Positions 17,013 to 25,741 of a DNA stretch of 42,574 nucleotides are shown here, piece after piece. A program made the translations under genes and the position numbers. Numbering within the stretch: position 1 is the stretch's first letter; every line of letters starts with the position of its first letter. This DNA comes from Opitutales bacterium. GTDB lineage: Bacteria > Verrucomicrobiota > Verrucomicrobiia > Opitutales > Oceanipulchritudinaceae. The notes under the pieces were generated by a model. That model was not told where the DNA came from, did not search any database, and saw nothing but the letters and a program-made list of their open reading frames with translations. Location: assembly GCA_016928295.1 (NCBI GenBank), contig JAFGLA010000080.1:1-42574 (forward strand), given 5' to 3'.

Positions 17013-17465
17013 CTACCCACGCGTGCGCGAGTCAATGATCAGCGTCACAGGGCCGTCATTATCCGCGAGAATGCGCATGTAGTGGCCGAACATTCCCCTT
17101 GGGACGGCCTTGCCAAGCGCGGACTCAAGCTCCGCAAGAAAGCTCTCGTAAAGGGGCACAGCTTCCGAAGGCGGCGCGGCATGGTTGAACGAGGGACGCG
17201 TTCCCTTGCGCACATTGCCCAGTAGAGTGAACTGGCTGATGACAAGAATGCCCCCGCCAATGTCGAGCACGCTCCGATTCATGCGCTCTTCCTCGTCCTC
17301 GAAAACGCGCAGTTGCGAAATCTTGCGAGCCATCCAGCAGATGTCCTCCATAGTATCGCCCTGCTCCACTCCTGCAAAGACGAGAAGCCCCGCGCCTATG
17401 CGCCCCTTTTCCACGCTCTCCACGCTTACCATCGCCTCGTGGACTCTCTGTACAACCACCCTCAT
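17013..17465 (-). CDS. dtd: D-aminoacyl-tRNA deacylase
   Basis: A 150-residue enzyme that hydrolyses D-aminoacyl-tRNA (and Gly-tRNA-Ala), protecting translation. The start MRVVVQRVHEAMVSV is canonical. The two active-site motifs are SQFTLLGNVRKGTRPSFNHAAPP and the late DNDGPVTLIID, the latter carrying the cis Gly-Pro that enforces chirality. The usual 'FGAxM' before it reads FGHYM. An in-frame ATG at 17510 was rejected because the family begins at MRVVVQ. It lies 72 bases after the last glycosyltransferase gene on the same strand, so readthrough from that operon is possible. Confidence 0.95.
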   Translation of the reverse strand: MRVVVQRVHEAMVSVESVEKGRIGAGLLVFAGVEQGDTMEDICWMARKISQLRVFEDEEERMNRSVLDIGGGILVISQFTLLGNVRKGTRPSFNHAAPPSEAVPLYESFLAELESALGKAVPRGMFGHYMRILADNDGPVTLIIDSRTRG

Positions 17466-17537
17466 GACGAGCAAGCTCAACAGTTCGGCAAAGCCCCCGC
17501 AAGTCTTCAAAACACGTTTGTAGAAAGCAAACTACGG

Positions 17538-18716
17538 TCAGCCTCTTGGCCGGATGTCACCCGCCCATGCCGCAATATCTCTTGCGTAATCGGCCCATGT
17601 TCGCAAAAGACGCGCCCCTGCTTCGACCTCAAGATTACGCAAAAGGCCGTCCTCGCGCAGCATTCGCCCAAGCCCGTTCGCAATGGTGCTCGTGTCAACA
17701 CCGGAGAGTCTCAGGCAGCCTCCGCCGCGCGAAACCTCATCCAGAGCACCGCAGGTCGTGCACAGGCAGGGTTTTCCATAGGACAGGCTCTCAAGAACCG
17801 GAAGGCCGAAGCCCTCGTTCAACGAACAGTACGCGGTAAAGTCACACTCGGCATATGTGCGGCGAAGAGCCGCACCGTCCACCGAGCCGTGCCAGACAAT
17901 CGGGCGACCAGCAGCCTTCAGATTCTCGATTCGCTCGACGATTTGCCCCCCAAGCTCGCGGTGGGCCATGCCAACCAGATGCAGCTCGAACAGACAGCCC
18001 TCGCGCCACAAAAGCTCTGCCGCGTCCAGCAATGCGAGGTGGTTTTTTCGCGGCTCCAGTGTGGACACGCACAAAACGCGCATCATGCCGACGGATCGAC
18101 TTGCCACGGCAAGAGGCTCCGGCTTTGCAATGCCCAGAGCTATGACATCGACAGGCGGAGCATCAGCAATACCCATGTCCCGCCATAGAGCCAACAGCTC
18201 CCTACGCGACGCTTCCGACACGGCTGCAACGGCATCCATTTTTGCCAGAGTAGCCAAATACTCGGGATAACGCTCCACAGTCTTTTTTGCCGAAAGCTCC
18301 GGCATTTTTAGTGCTATCGCGTCGTGAAAAACGGCCAGAAAGGGAACGCGCCCGCCAAGAGCCATACGCAACTGAGGAAGCGCGCGAAGGCAACGCCCCA
18401 TAACAAACTCTGGGAACAGGACAGCGTCGGCACCTTGGGGAAGCAAGCCCTTGCGCCCTGCCAACATGCGAAGCCTTCCGCGCAGTTTTTCATTAAAAGA
18501 CCAAGCCTCACTCTTGCGCCTTGCAGCGCCCGCCTCCTCGCACGGCGAAAGTCGCACAAGCTCCGCTCCTTCCGCCGCGCGCCACACGCCCTGCCAGGGG
18601 TCATGCACGATTGCTGAAGCCTTGTCGCCCAGTTCAAAAAACAGATTTCGGCAAACCTGCTGAATGCCGGTGCTGGCAGCGGTATGCGCCGTGTGCGTTA
18701 GCTCCAAAAGAAGCAT
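17538..18716 (-). CDS. Glycosyltransferase, GT4-like (GT-B fold)
   Basis: A 392-residue retaining glycosyltransferase. TGIQQVCRNLFFEL lies in the N-terminal Rossmann domain. VLCVSTLEPRKNHLALLDA starts the nucleotide-sugar-binding C-terminal domain, and SLNEGFGLPVLESLSYGKP holds the E-x7-E motif. The start at 18716 overlaps the stop of the preceding gene (TGATG, one base shared), implying translational coupling. The in-frame ATG at 18764 would overlap by 49 bases. It is the last glycosyltransferase of the minus-strand operon that begins at 23296. The sugar donor and acceptor are unknown. Most likely it adds one residue to a cell-surface glycan on the cytoplasmic face of the membrane. Confidence 0.85.
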   Translation of the reverse strand: MLLLELTHTAHTAASTGIQQVCRNLFFELGDKASAIVHDPWQGVWRAAEGAELVRLSPCEEAGAARRKSEAWSFNEKLRGRLRMLAGRKGLLPQGADAVLFPEFVMGRCLRALPQLRMALGGRVPFLAVFHDAIALKMPELSAKKTVERYPEYLATLAKMDAVAAVSEASRRELLALWRDMGIADAPPVDVIALGIAKPEPLAVASRSVGMMRVLCVSTLEPRKNHLALLDAAELLWREGCLFELHLVGMAHRELGGQIVERIENLKAAGRPIVWHGSVDGAALRRTYAECDFTAYCSLNEGFGLPVLESLSYGKPCLCTTCGALDEVSRGGGCLRLSGVDTSTIANGLGRMLREDGLLRNLEVEAGARLLRTWADYARDIAAWAGDIRPRG

Positions 18717-20044
18717 CAGCGACCATCCTCCGCCAAGGTTCCTGACATTTCCGCAATGCGGCAAGCAAAACGAGAAGCGATGGATGCCTTGAGATTCGCG
18801 TCTTCCACGGACAAGTCGCCAAGCGCCCGTCCGACGCGCTCCGCAAGCGGGCGGGCTGCAAGGGATTCCCGATACCGCTCCACGACGGGAAGGAACGCCT
18901 CAAGCGCACTTGCGAAAGACTCCGCACTGTGGCGTCTTTCAAGCAATTCCCGCCCGCGCAGGCCAAATTGCGCAACGCCGGCATAATCCCCCAGGGCCAG
19001 ATTCCAGTAACGATGAAGATCTTCCGCCTCGCGTTCAGGGTCAACCAACATGAGGCAGTCCTCCGGCTGTTGGGCATACCAGGCGGTTTTTGTAGCAACA
19101 GTGGGCAAAGAGTGGTTCCAGAAGCGAAGCTGCGCCCCCGACGCCTCGCCAACGCTTGGCCAGCGCAGATTTAACGCCATGTGACAAGAGTCCATCAAGC
19201 GCCCGAGCGCCTTCTCCGAAAGATAACCGTGGAGCTTCACCTGCGAACGCAAGCCAAGCGCGGCAATTTTCTGCTTCAAGGTCTTCTCGTCCTTTACGGC
19301 TCCAGCCACATGGAGCAACAGACGGTCTCGAAGCGGAAAGGTCGCCAACGCCTCGAGCAACTGGGAAAGCCTGCGGTTGGGACTGTTGAGGTGTCCGCAC
19401 ACCAGCATCTCCATTCTGCCCGCGTCCAAGACGCGAGCGCGCGCCTTCTGCATCTGCGCCTTGGGCAGCCAGGGAAGAGGCGTGTCAAGAAGCGGCGCAT
19501 CCAGCCTCGGCACGGCCCTGCGAAGAGCTTCCGCATTGTGCGACACTACGCCTGCCGCCCTCTCCAAGGGCCACCATGTCAAAGGGTGTCTGACAGATAC
19601 ATCCCGCAAAGCCAGCTTGCCTGCGAGGAATGCCCTTCCAGCCTCCACAGCCTGCGGCCCGTCGCGTTCGAGAAGTTCCATGTACCGCTCAAGGCAGAGG
19701 GGTTTTCTTTCCAGAGTGGCATAAATCAGCTCGTGAACTGCCACATCGTGCATCAAGACCACACCCGGGTAACGCCGCGCGAACTCCAATATCGGAGCAT
19801 GAAAGCGTGCGTCATTGCCGATGTTGTACAAATTGATATCCGCGTAGTTAAGCTCTCGCCAATCAACGTTGTCCGGTCGAAAGGAACGAACGCGAAACGA
19901 CTGCCTCAAGCCCTTGTCAACTTTCTCCTGAGAGGTCCATAGCGTGACGTCGAAGCGAGCGGCAAGAGCGGGCAGAACGCGGGATACGCACTGCGCAATG
20001 TCTGTCGCCAGAGGCGGAAGAGGAGTGAAGAAATTCAGCTTCAT
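18716..20044 (-). CDS. Glycosyltransferase, GT4-related
   Basis: A 442-residue GT-B-type glycosyltransferase. MKLNFFTPLPPLATDIAQCV opens like many family-4 enzymes. MEMLVCGHLNSPNRRLSQLLEAL begins the second Rossmann domain. RWPSVGEASGAQLRFWNHSLPTV is the donor-site region, where only the first Glu of the classic E-x7-E pair is evident, as in a known subgroup. A helical tail of about 60 residues follows. The reading frame stays open upstream to 20383, but that extension overlaps the preceding gene and is low-complexity Arg/Pro/Ser-rich. The family start at 20044, 16 bases after that gene's stop, is therefore used. It is coupled to the next gene by TGATG. Confidence 0.83.
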   Translation of the reverse strand: MKLNFFTPLPPLATDIAQCVSRVLPALAARFDVTLWTSQEKVDKGLRQSFRVRSFRPDNVDWRELNYADINLYNIGNDARFHAPILEFARRYPGVVLMHDVAVHELIYATLERKPLCLERYMELLERDGPQAVEAGRAFLAGKLALRDVSVRHPLTWWPLERAAGVVSHNAEALRRAVPRLDAPLLDTPLPWLPKAQMQKARARVLDAGRMEMLVCGHLNSPNRRLSQLLEALATFPLRDRLLLHVAGAVKDEKTLKQKIAALGLRSQVKLHGYLSEKALGRLMDSCHMALNLRWPSVGEASGAQLRFWNHSLPTVATKTAWYAQQPEDCLMLVDPEREAEDLHRYWNLALGDYAGVAQFGLRGRELLERRHSAESFASALEAFLPVVERYRESLAARPLAERVGRALGDLSVEDANLKASIASRFACRIAEMSGTLAEDGR

Positions 20045-20060
20045 GGTTCTTGCCTGGGAC

Positions 20061-21107
20061 CTATGCAAGGAGTTTGGACACAACGTTGTTCCAGTTGATG
20101 CCAAGCTCGTCGATAAGGCTGCGACCAAGCTTTCCCGCCTGCACGGCAAAGGTCCTCTCCTTCCATATGCGGTCCATGGCTTCGGCAAGCGGCGCGGCCT
20201 CGCTTTCCGCAACAAGGCCAGATTCGCCGTCCCGCACAAACTCGAGCGGTCCGCCCGAGTCGCGGCAGGTAATAACGGGCTTGGACGAGAGCATGGCCTC
20301 CAGCGTAATATAGCCATAATCCTCGTCCAAGGGTGGAAACACCACTGCGCGGCAATTGGCGTACAGCTCCAGCATGCGCTCATGGCTCACCCGTCCGAGC
20401 CAATCCACCCGCCTTTCCAGTCCCAGCTTTTTAGTCGTCTCTTTGAGCCGTTCCAAATCCTCCGGATTGTCCGCAGAGCCTGAAAACACAACACGCACCG
20501 GCTGGCGAGTCCTGGCAAGAGCCTCCAAAACAAGCCCCTGCCGCTTCAGCCCCGATATGCGGCTGGGATAGTACAAGTAGTCGTCATCATTGCCGGAATG
20601 GAACAATTCAGCCCCGTGCGGGGGATGGTATAGAGGCGTGGAATGAATGCCGCAGAAACGCTCCAGTCTTTGGGCAACGTTGTTCGAGTTCGCAAATATG
20701 GCTCTTGCCTCGGGCAGCAGCTCTTTCTCCGCCCTCGCGATCGCGTCGCGTACAATGCGCCCGTCGGGGAAGCACCCGATGTCGCATATCGGCTTTCCCC
20801 AGAGGTCGAACGCGGTGCGGTGCTGGTGCAGTATCCAGAGAACCTTGTTAGGGTGCGGGATGTGGTAGGCCGGGAAACGCAAGCCTATCACCCTGTCAAC
20901 GGGAACGCCGTTACTCTCTGTAATGTCGAGCATCCGGCAGGCGAGCAGATTGTCCAAAATCTTCTCCGGCGGGTACCACTTGAAGGGAATGTTGACAAGT
21001 TCCGCATCGTGCCCCGCGCGGCTCAAGGCGTCCATGAGGGAATCGGCATGAATTTCAGCTCCACCCTTGGTGAAAACAACCTGTGTGTTAAGGACGAGAA
21101 CTCTCAT
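20061..21107 (-). CDS. Glycosyltransferase family 4
   Basis: A 348-residue GT-B enzyme. MRVLVLNTQVVFTKGGAEIHADSLMDAL is a standard family-4 start with the acceptor-side glycine loop GGAE. ANSNNVAQRLERFCGI and HPPHGAELF mark the interdomain region. YYPSRISGLKRQGLVLEAL is the donor phosphate-binding segment, and DEDYGYITLEAMLSSKPVITCRDSGGPLEFV contains the E-x7-E motif. It starts three bases after the upstream hypothetical gene and is followed 16 bases later by the next glycosyltransferase. Retaining chemistry is expected from the family; donor and linkage are unknown. Confidence 0.9.
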   Translation of the reverse strand: MRVLVLNTQVVFTKGGAEIHADSLMDALSRAGHDAELVNIPFKWYPPEKILDNLLACRMLDITESNGVPVDRVIGLRFPAYHIPHPNKVLWILHQHRTAFDLWGKPICDIGCFPDGRIVRDAIARAEKELLPEARAIFANSNNVAQRLERFCGIHSTPLYHPPHGAELFHSGNDDDYLYYPSRISGLKRQGLVLEALARTRQPVRVVFSGSADNPEDLERLKETTKKLGLERRVDWLGRVSHERMLELYANCRAVVFPPLDEDYGYITLEAMLSSKPVITCRDSGGPLEFVRDGESGLVAESEAAPLAEAMDRIWKERTFAVQAGKLGRSLIDELGINWNNVVSKLLA

Positions 21108-21110
21108 CGA

Positions 21111-21782
21111 CTAAAGTGATTTACATGCGGAAAGCATGTCGCGAATGATTCGTATGGAAATAATGTGGCAACGGTTGATCTGGTATTGATCTACCATCAA
21201 GCGCCCCAGCCACGGCCATTTACCGAACACAAGACTCATGTAGTGTCTGGCCTCCCTGACGTGCCATTCTAGGTGTTCCATCATGGCTCTGCATTCCAGA
21301 TTACGCTGGCATTCCTCCTCGCAACCACGGATTAGCCACGCGCTCATGGTCTCCAAGGCTTGATTCATGGCCGTGTTGAACTCCAGCTGCGGTCTATTCA
21401 AGCGCCTTTGCCATTTTGAACCTCTGGCCTTGTGGTTCAAATACCGCGCAGTTGTCAGGCAAGCATGGGCCTGAGCGTTCATTCTGGCACGGCCTTCCAC
21501 TCTCAAGAAAGACAACTTATGCAGCACGGCCTCGCTGGCGTCGCACATTTTTCGGTTGATCCTGCCCTGAGAGCGCATCAGCCGGTCAAATATGCGAAAG
21601 CGTCCCAAACGCTCATTGTTGCACTCGTCCGCTTCAGAAAGGATTTCATCTATAAAACCAGACGAAAACAAGGTCGAAGACTTCTGCAAACGGCCTTTCC
21701 CGTCCGCAATAATCCGAAATATGTCATCTTGGTCCGGCATTCGCCCCTGCGCGACGGACCAGTTCACACTGTCCCCGCTCAT
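21111..21782 (-). CDS. Unrecognised helical protein in the glycosyltransferase operon
   Basis: 223 residues of no family I recognise. It appears mostly helical, rich in Arg, Met and Leu, with scattered Cys (for example RGCEEECQRNLECR). No signal peptide or membrane segment is evident. The ATG at 21782 overlaps the upstream glycosyltransferase stop as ATGA, and the stop lies three bases before the next glycosyltransferase ATG, so it is translated as part of the operon. Sampled lines run 43-58% G+C, lower than most of the window, hinting at separate acquisition. It could be a scaffold, a glycan-modifying enzyme or a regulator; the sequence gives no basis to choose. Confidence 0.7.
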   Translation of the reverse strand: MSGDSVNWSVAQGRMPDQDDIFRIIADGKGRLQKSSTLFSSGFIDEILSEADECNNERLGRFRIFDRLMRSQGRINRKMCDASEAVLHKLSFLRVEGRARMNAQAHACLTTARYLNHKARGSKWQRRLNRPQLEFNTAMNQALETMSAWLIRGCEEECQRNLECRAMMEHLEWHVREARHYMSLVFGKWPWLGRLMVDQYQINRCHIISIRIIRDMLSACKSL

Positions 21783-23296
21783 TGTTTTGATGCATTTCTG
21801 CGCCATAGGATGCGAAGCGGTCCAATGCGGAACCCGCGTTCACTCTCGGCAATGTCACTGCGCAATGCAGCCAGTTGCTCTTCTATTTGCGCCACGCGCC
21901 CCTCTGTTGCCACGCCGGATAATGACACAGCGTCCAACTTGGAGCCTATGAGCGCAAGCCCTTGATCAGATTGTTTTTTAATATCTCCAACAGTATCGGA
22001 TAATTCACCGAGCCGGTTCGCGATTGCATCGCTTCGCTCCAGCGCGGCGTTTGAAACTTCCAACGCAGACTTTGATACATCTTGCAGAGCCTCCCCGCGG
22101 CTGCTGGCAAGCTCCTGCGAGCGGACTATGCCATCAAGAATGCCTGTAAAACTGTCCAAGTGCTCTTTAAGAGCCCCAAGTCTGCCAGTAATATTCCCGT
22201 TCAGGGCATCTGAAATGCCGCTCAATGCCCCCGTGTGGCTGTCGAGGTGTTCCTTGATGTCTGCACTGCGCTCTGAAAGCTCTCCATCTGCCGCGAGCAA
22301 CGAATTCAGGACAGAACTGATACTGTTGAGGTGCTCCTTCAGGTCGCGGACGCGCTCGGACTGCTCCGGCAGGGAAGACAGACCGCCGTTCAGATTTTCG
22401 ACAATCCCCTGAAGCCATGAAATGCGCTCGATAAGGGCCGCCATGCGCCTATCGTTACGCACAAGGTAGCGTCCGGCGTTCAACGCAAGCCCAAGGTTTT
22501 CCGCCTTTCCCTGAGCATCTGAACGCAAGTAGTGGTTCATCAGCTCGTTGAACAGACGCTCGTGGGAATCCACACCTGCGGTGACGCTGTTTGCCAATGC
22601 GCCCGAGCCGCTCTTTCGCCAGTGGTAAAAGGCGAGAGGACGATTGATTACGCCGATGTTCCAGCGGGCAAGAAAGCGGATGTTGAAGTCCATATCGCCA
22701 ACAAAGCCGAATCGCCGGTCAAAAAGACCTATCGTTTCGTGCACCTTGCGGCGATAGACAAACGCTATCGGCGGGAAGGGGTTGTCGCAGCCCACGCTGA
22801 ACAAAGTAACCTTCCGCGTGGGTAGATACGCCTCCCGCGAAAGCTCGACCGGCTCTCCATCGGGGCCGATTTCCTCGACAACCTTTACCGTGTTGGCGAT
22901 TACGCCCTGATATGCGCTCTGCGGGCCTTCCTGCTCCAAAAAAGCAACCGCTTCGCTCAAAAAGTCAGCGGCCCACGAATCGTCATCGTCGTGGATGGCC
23001 ACGTAATCGCCCGTGGCCTTTGCAAGGCCAGCGTTCGCAGCGTCCTGCATACCGACAGACTCCGCATTGCGCACCACTACAAGCCGTCCGGCATAGTGCG
23101 CCTCATACGGCTTGAGAAAAGCCTCCAACGCGGCTGCGTCCCCGCCGTCGTTTACAATGATATGCTCCCAATGCGAGTTACTCTGCCCAAGAACGCTCTC
23201 CAGGGCACGACGCAACAAAGGCAGGCGATCGCGAGTGCGCGTTATGACGCTGACCCGGGCAGGAGCTTCGTTGAACTTGTCGCTTGATTGGGACAT
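21779..23296 (-). CDS. Family 2 glycosyltransferase with long coiled-coil tail
   Basis: 505 residues. Residues 14-230 form a GT-A domain: VSVITRTRDRLPLLRRALESVL, IIVNDGG, the metal-binding HDDDDSW (102-107), and GFVGDMDFNIRFLARW in the acceptor region. About 285-485 is predicted helical and coiled, with a repeated core LKEHLNSISSVLNSL (319-333), IKEHLDSHTGALSGI (347-361) and LKEHLDSFTGILDGI (376-390), followed by further heptad-like segments. It ends with a basic RILWRRNASKQ. The tail may oligomerise the enzyme or act as a molecular ruler, as coiled coils do in some O-antigen chain-length systems. It is the first gene of the minus-strand operon. Confidence 0.88.
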   Translation of the reverse strand: MSQSSDKFNEAPARVSVITRTRDRLPLLRRALESVLGQSNSHWEHIIVNDGGDAAALEAFLKPYEAHYAGRLVVVRNAESVGMQDAANAGLAKATGDYVAIHDDDDSWAADFLSEAVAFLEQEGPQSAYQGVIANTVKVVEEIGPDGEPVELSREAYLPTRKVTLFSVGCDNPFPPIAFVYRRKVHETIGLFDRRFGFVGDMDFNIRFLARWNIGVINRPLAFYHWRKSGSGALANSVTAGVDSHERLFNELMNHYLRSDAQGKAENLGLALNAGRYLVRNDRRMAALIERISWLQGIVENLNGGLSSLPEQSERVRDLKEHLNSISSVLNSLLAADGELSERSADIKEHLDSHTGALSGISDALNGNITGRLGALKEHLDSFTGILDGIVRSQELASSRGEALQDVSKSALEVSNAALERSDAIANRLGELSDTVGDIKKQSDQGLALIGSKLDAVSLSGVATEGRVAQIEEQLAALRSDIAESERGFRIGPLRILWRRNASKQ

Positions 23297-23378
23297 CTCA
23301 GGCTTGGGAACTGATGGACTGATGCTTGCACATACGGAAACGACAAAACGACAGCTTTCGTTTCAAAGATACCGGATT

Positions 23379-23407
23379 TTGACACGAAATGAAACGTAGC
23401 CATAAAT
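23379..23407 (+). promoter_or_regulatory. Candidate promoter for the plus-strand glycosyltransferase pair
   Basis: TTGACA at 23379-23384 is a perfect -35. CATAAA (23401-23406, 16-base spacer, 4 of 6 matches) or ATAAAT one base later can serve as -10. The ATG is at 23429, giving a leader of roughly 15 bases. The 132-base gap between the two divergent operons (23297-23428) must also hold the minus-strand promoter, which I could not place. Confidence 0.5.
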
Positions 23408-23428
23408 CGAGGCGATAAACAGACCTGA

Positions 23429-25723
23429 ATGCGCATCTGTCTGGTAACAACCGAGTATCCGCCCGGCCCCATGGGCGGAGTTGGCACCTACGCCACAATT
23501 ATGCCTTACCTGCTAGTCGGGGAAGGACACGAAGTCGTAATCCTGACCAAGCATTTTGACGGATCGAAGCCTTATGAAAGGATAAACGGCTGCGAAATCC
23601 ACCGTCTGAAGACAGATTACGCGTGGACTGGCGCGGAGGACGACGACGAGCTTATCGCGGCGGAAATGCGCTCGCTGCGCAGCTACGTCGGCATTTTCTC
23701 GCGCGAGGTCCACCGCAAGATAATGGAGCTGCACACGGCAAAACCGTTCGACCTTGTGCTCTCTCAGGACGTTGAAGCCCCAACCTGGTATTCACAGACG
23801 CGGCGCATGGTCATGGGAGAGCTTGCAGAGCTGCCCTTCATCGTGTTTGTCCACAGCCCGCACTGGCCCATCCAGCATTACAACGAGGACAGCAATTACG
23901 AGCGGCACGAATACCACCGCCACATCTACGAGCGCGAAAGCATGTCGCTGGCTGACGGACTGATTGCCGCCAGCCGCAGCATGAAGACGGAAATACTCAA
24001 GACAATCGGCCCGGATAAGGACAAAATCGCACTAATCCCACTGCCCCACGGAGACATTCCAGCCCCTGCGGATTTTCAGCAGCGCCTCGGCACAAATGAA
24101 GAAGAGGAGCTGCGAATCGCCTTCTCGGGCCGCGTCGAGTTGCGCAAGGGCGTTGAGTATCTCTTCGAGGCGCTGATGCCCCTGATGGAGGAAAATCCGC
24201 GCATCACACTGCATTTATTCGGACGCGACACCCCCCATCCATCACTTACAGGCAGCGTGGGCGAACGCCTTGTGAAACGTTATCTATCACACGACGCGGA
24301 ACTGGCCAAACGCGTGGTATTTCGCGGCTGGATGCCAAGGGACGAGCTGTGGAACGAGTATGCCAGAGCCACGCTCGGCGTAGTCCCAAGCCCGTGGGAG
24401 CCGTTCTCATTCGCCTGTCAGGAGATGATGGCCTGCGGGACGCCTGTTGTAGCCACAGGCACGGGAGGCATGGCGGACATGATAGCCAACGGACGCAACG
24501 GCCTTCTATGCGAAGCAGGCAACGCGGACGCACTTCGCGAAACCATTTCAAAGGCTCTTTCCGCACCCCTGGAAGCAAGAGCCAAGTGGGGCGAAAACGC
24601 CGCCCATAGCATTCGCGAGTACTGCGACAACAAGAGCATAACCCAAGAAACGATCGCCTTTTTCAAAAACACGATAGCAAGAAACCGAAAACACATCGCG
24701 AAGACGGAGCGCGTCTCAATCCCCGGGAACCTGCCATTCCCCGAAAATCCAGCCCGAAAGCGCCACCCCATAGTATCCGCCCAAGCCATACGCAAACTGG
24801 GCGTAATAGTCCCCTGCTACAACCTCGGCGAATACCTTGCCGAATGCCTCGACAGCATCGCGGCGCAGGACTGCGAAAGTGTTGAAATAACGACTTTTGT
24901 AATAGACGACGGCTCGACAGAGGCCGCGACACATGCCGCGCTTGATGAAGCGCAAAAACGGCCCGCTGTAAAAGTGTGCCGCCACCGCAACGCCGGGCTT
25001 CCCGCCGCCCGCAACCGCGGTGCGGTCGAGGCTCTCAACACAGGCTGCGACGCGCTCCTGTTCATCGACTGTGACGACTGGATAGACACTTCGTACATCC
25101 GCAAGGGGATCGACGTTTTGAACCGCCACCCGGACTGCGGAGCCGTCACAGCGTGGACGCACACGATCGGGCGAATGCACACCTACTGGGCGCCGCCCCA
25201 CCCGCAGTTCCCCATGCTGCTTGCCGAATGCATGTCAACGCCGCCCGCCATCGTTCGCAGCCGCAGCTTTCTAGACGCCGGGGGCGTGCACGAAGACCAG
25301 CGTTACGCATTTGAAGACTGGGACTTCTGGATAAGCATCTGCGCGCTCGGCACGCCTATTCTTACCATACCCGAGCCGCTCATATTCTACCGTATGCGCG
25401 AAGGATCCATGTCCAGCCAGTACAAGTTCCTGACCCGCGAACACGGGCGCAAGGCCATGACAGCTAGGCACGAAGAGCTGTACCGCCGCTACGCAAGGGA
25501 AGTCACCCTGCTTCAGGACGCGATGTATTACGAGATTCAGGGCCGCTACCACAACGAATTCGCCCCCATTCGCAAGGAACGGGACCAGCTCCTTATCGAC
25601 GTGGCGTGGAACCAGAAGGAGTGGAAGCATTTCAAGGGCCTTCTGGAAGAGGAACAGCGACGCCACGATGAGACGAAGCGCCAGCTTGAGGCCCTTCGCA
25701 ATCAACAGCCCGATCTTGGATAA
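23429..25723 (+). CDS. Bifunctional glycosyltransferase: GT4 plus GT2 domains
   Basis: 764 residues with two catalytic domains. Residues 1-430 are GT4: ICLVTTEYPPGPMGGVGTYA, FSGRVELRKGVEYLFEAL, and EPFSFACQEMMACGTPV with the E-x7-E motif. Residues about 465-710 are GT2: LGVIVPCYNLGEYLAECLDSI, FVIDDGSTEAA, LLFIDCDDWIDTSYI with the metal-binding acidic motif, and YAFEDWDFWISI. A short charged helix (about 725-760) ends the chain. Such fusions often add two successive sugars of one glycan. The next gene, 18 bases on, is a paralogue. The divergent neighbour is the coiled-coil GT2. Confidence 0.9.
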   Translation: MRICLVTTEYPPGPMGGVGTYATIMPYLLVGEGHEVVILTKHFDGSKPYERINGCEIHRLKTDYAWTGAEDDDELIAAEMRSLRSYVGIFSREVHRKIMELHTAKPFDLVLSQDVEAPTWYSQTRRMVMGELAELPFIVFVHSPHWPIQHYNEDSNYERHEYHRHIYERESMSLADGLIAASRSMKTEILKTIGPDKDKIALIPLPHGDIPAPADFQQRLGTNEEEELRIAFSGRVELRKGVEYLFEALMPLMEENPRITLHLFGRDTPHPSLTGSVGERLVKRYLSHDAELAKRVVFRGWMPRDELWNEYARATLGVVPSPWEPFSFACQEMMACGTPVVATGTGGMADMIANGRNGLLCEAGNADALRETISKALSAPLEARAKWGENAAHSIREYCDNKSITQETIAFFKNTIARNRKHIAKTERVSIPGNLPFPENPARKRHPIVSAQAIRKLGVIVPCYNLGEYLAECLDSIAAQDCESVEITTFVIDDGSTEAATHAALDEAQKRPAVKVCRHRNAGLPAARNRGAVEALNTGCDALLFIDCDDWIDTSYIRKGIDVLNRHPDCGAVTAWTHTIGRMHTYWAPPHPQFPMLLAECMSTPPAIVRSRSFLDAGGVHEDQRYAFEDWDFWISICALGTPILTIPEPLIFYRMREGSMSSQYKFLTREHGRKAMTARHEELYRRYAREVTLLQDAMYYEIQGRYHNEFAPIRKERDQLLIDVAWNQKEWKHFKGLLEEEQRRHDETKRQLEALRNQQPDLG

Positions 25724-25741
25724 ACAAAGCCTTTAAGCATC

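Noticed and set aside
20045-20383. 113-codon N-terminal extension of the glycosyltransferase starting at 20044
   Set aside because: It overlaps the upstream glycosyltransferase gene in another frame and is Arg/Pro/Ser-rich without structure. The family start is MKLNFFTPLPP.
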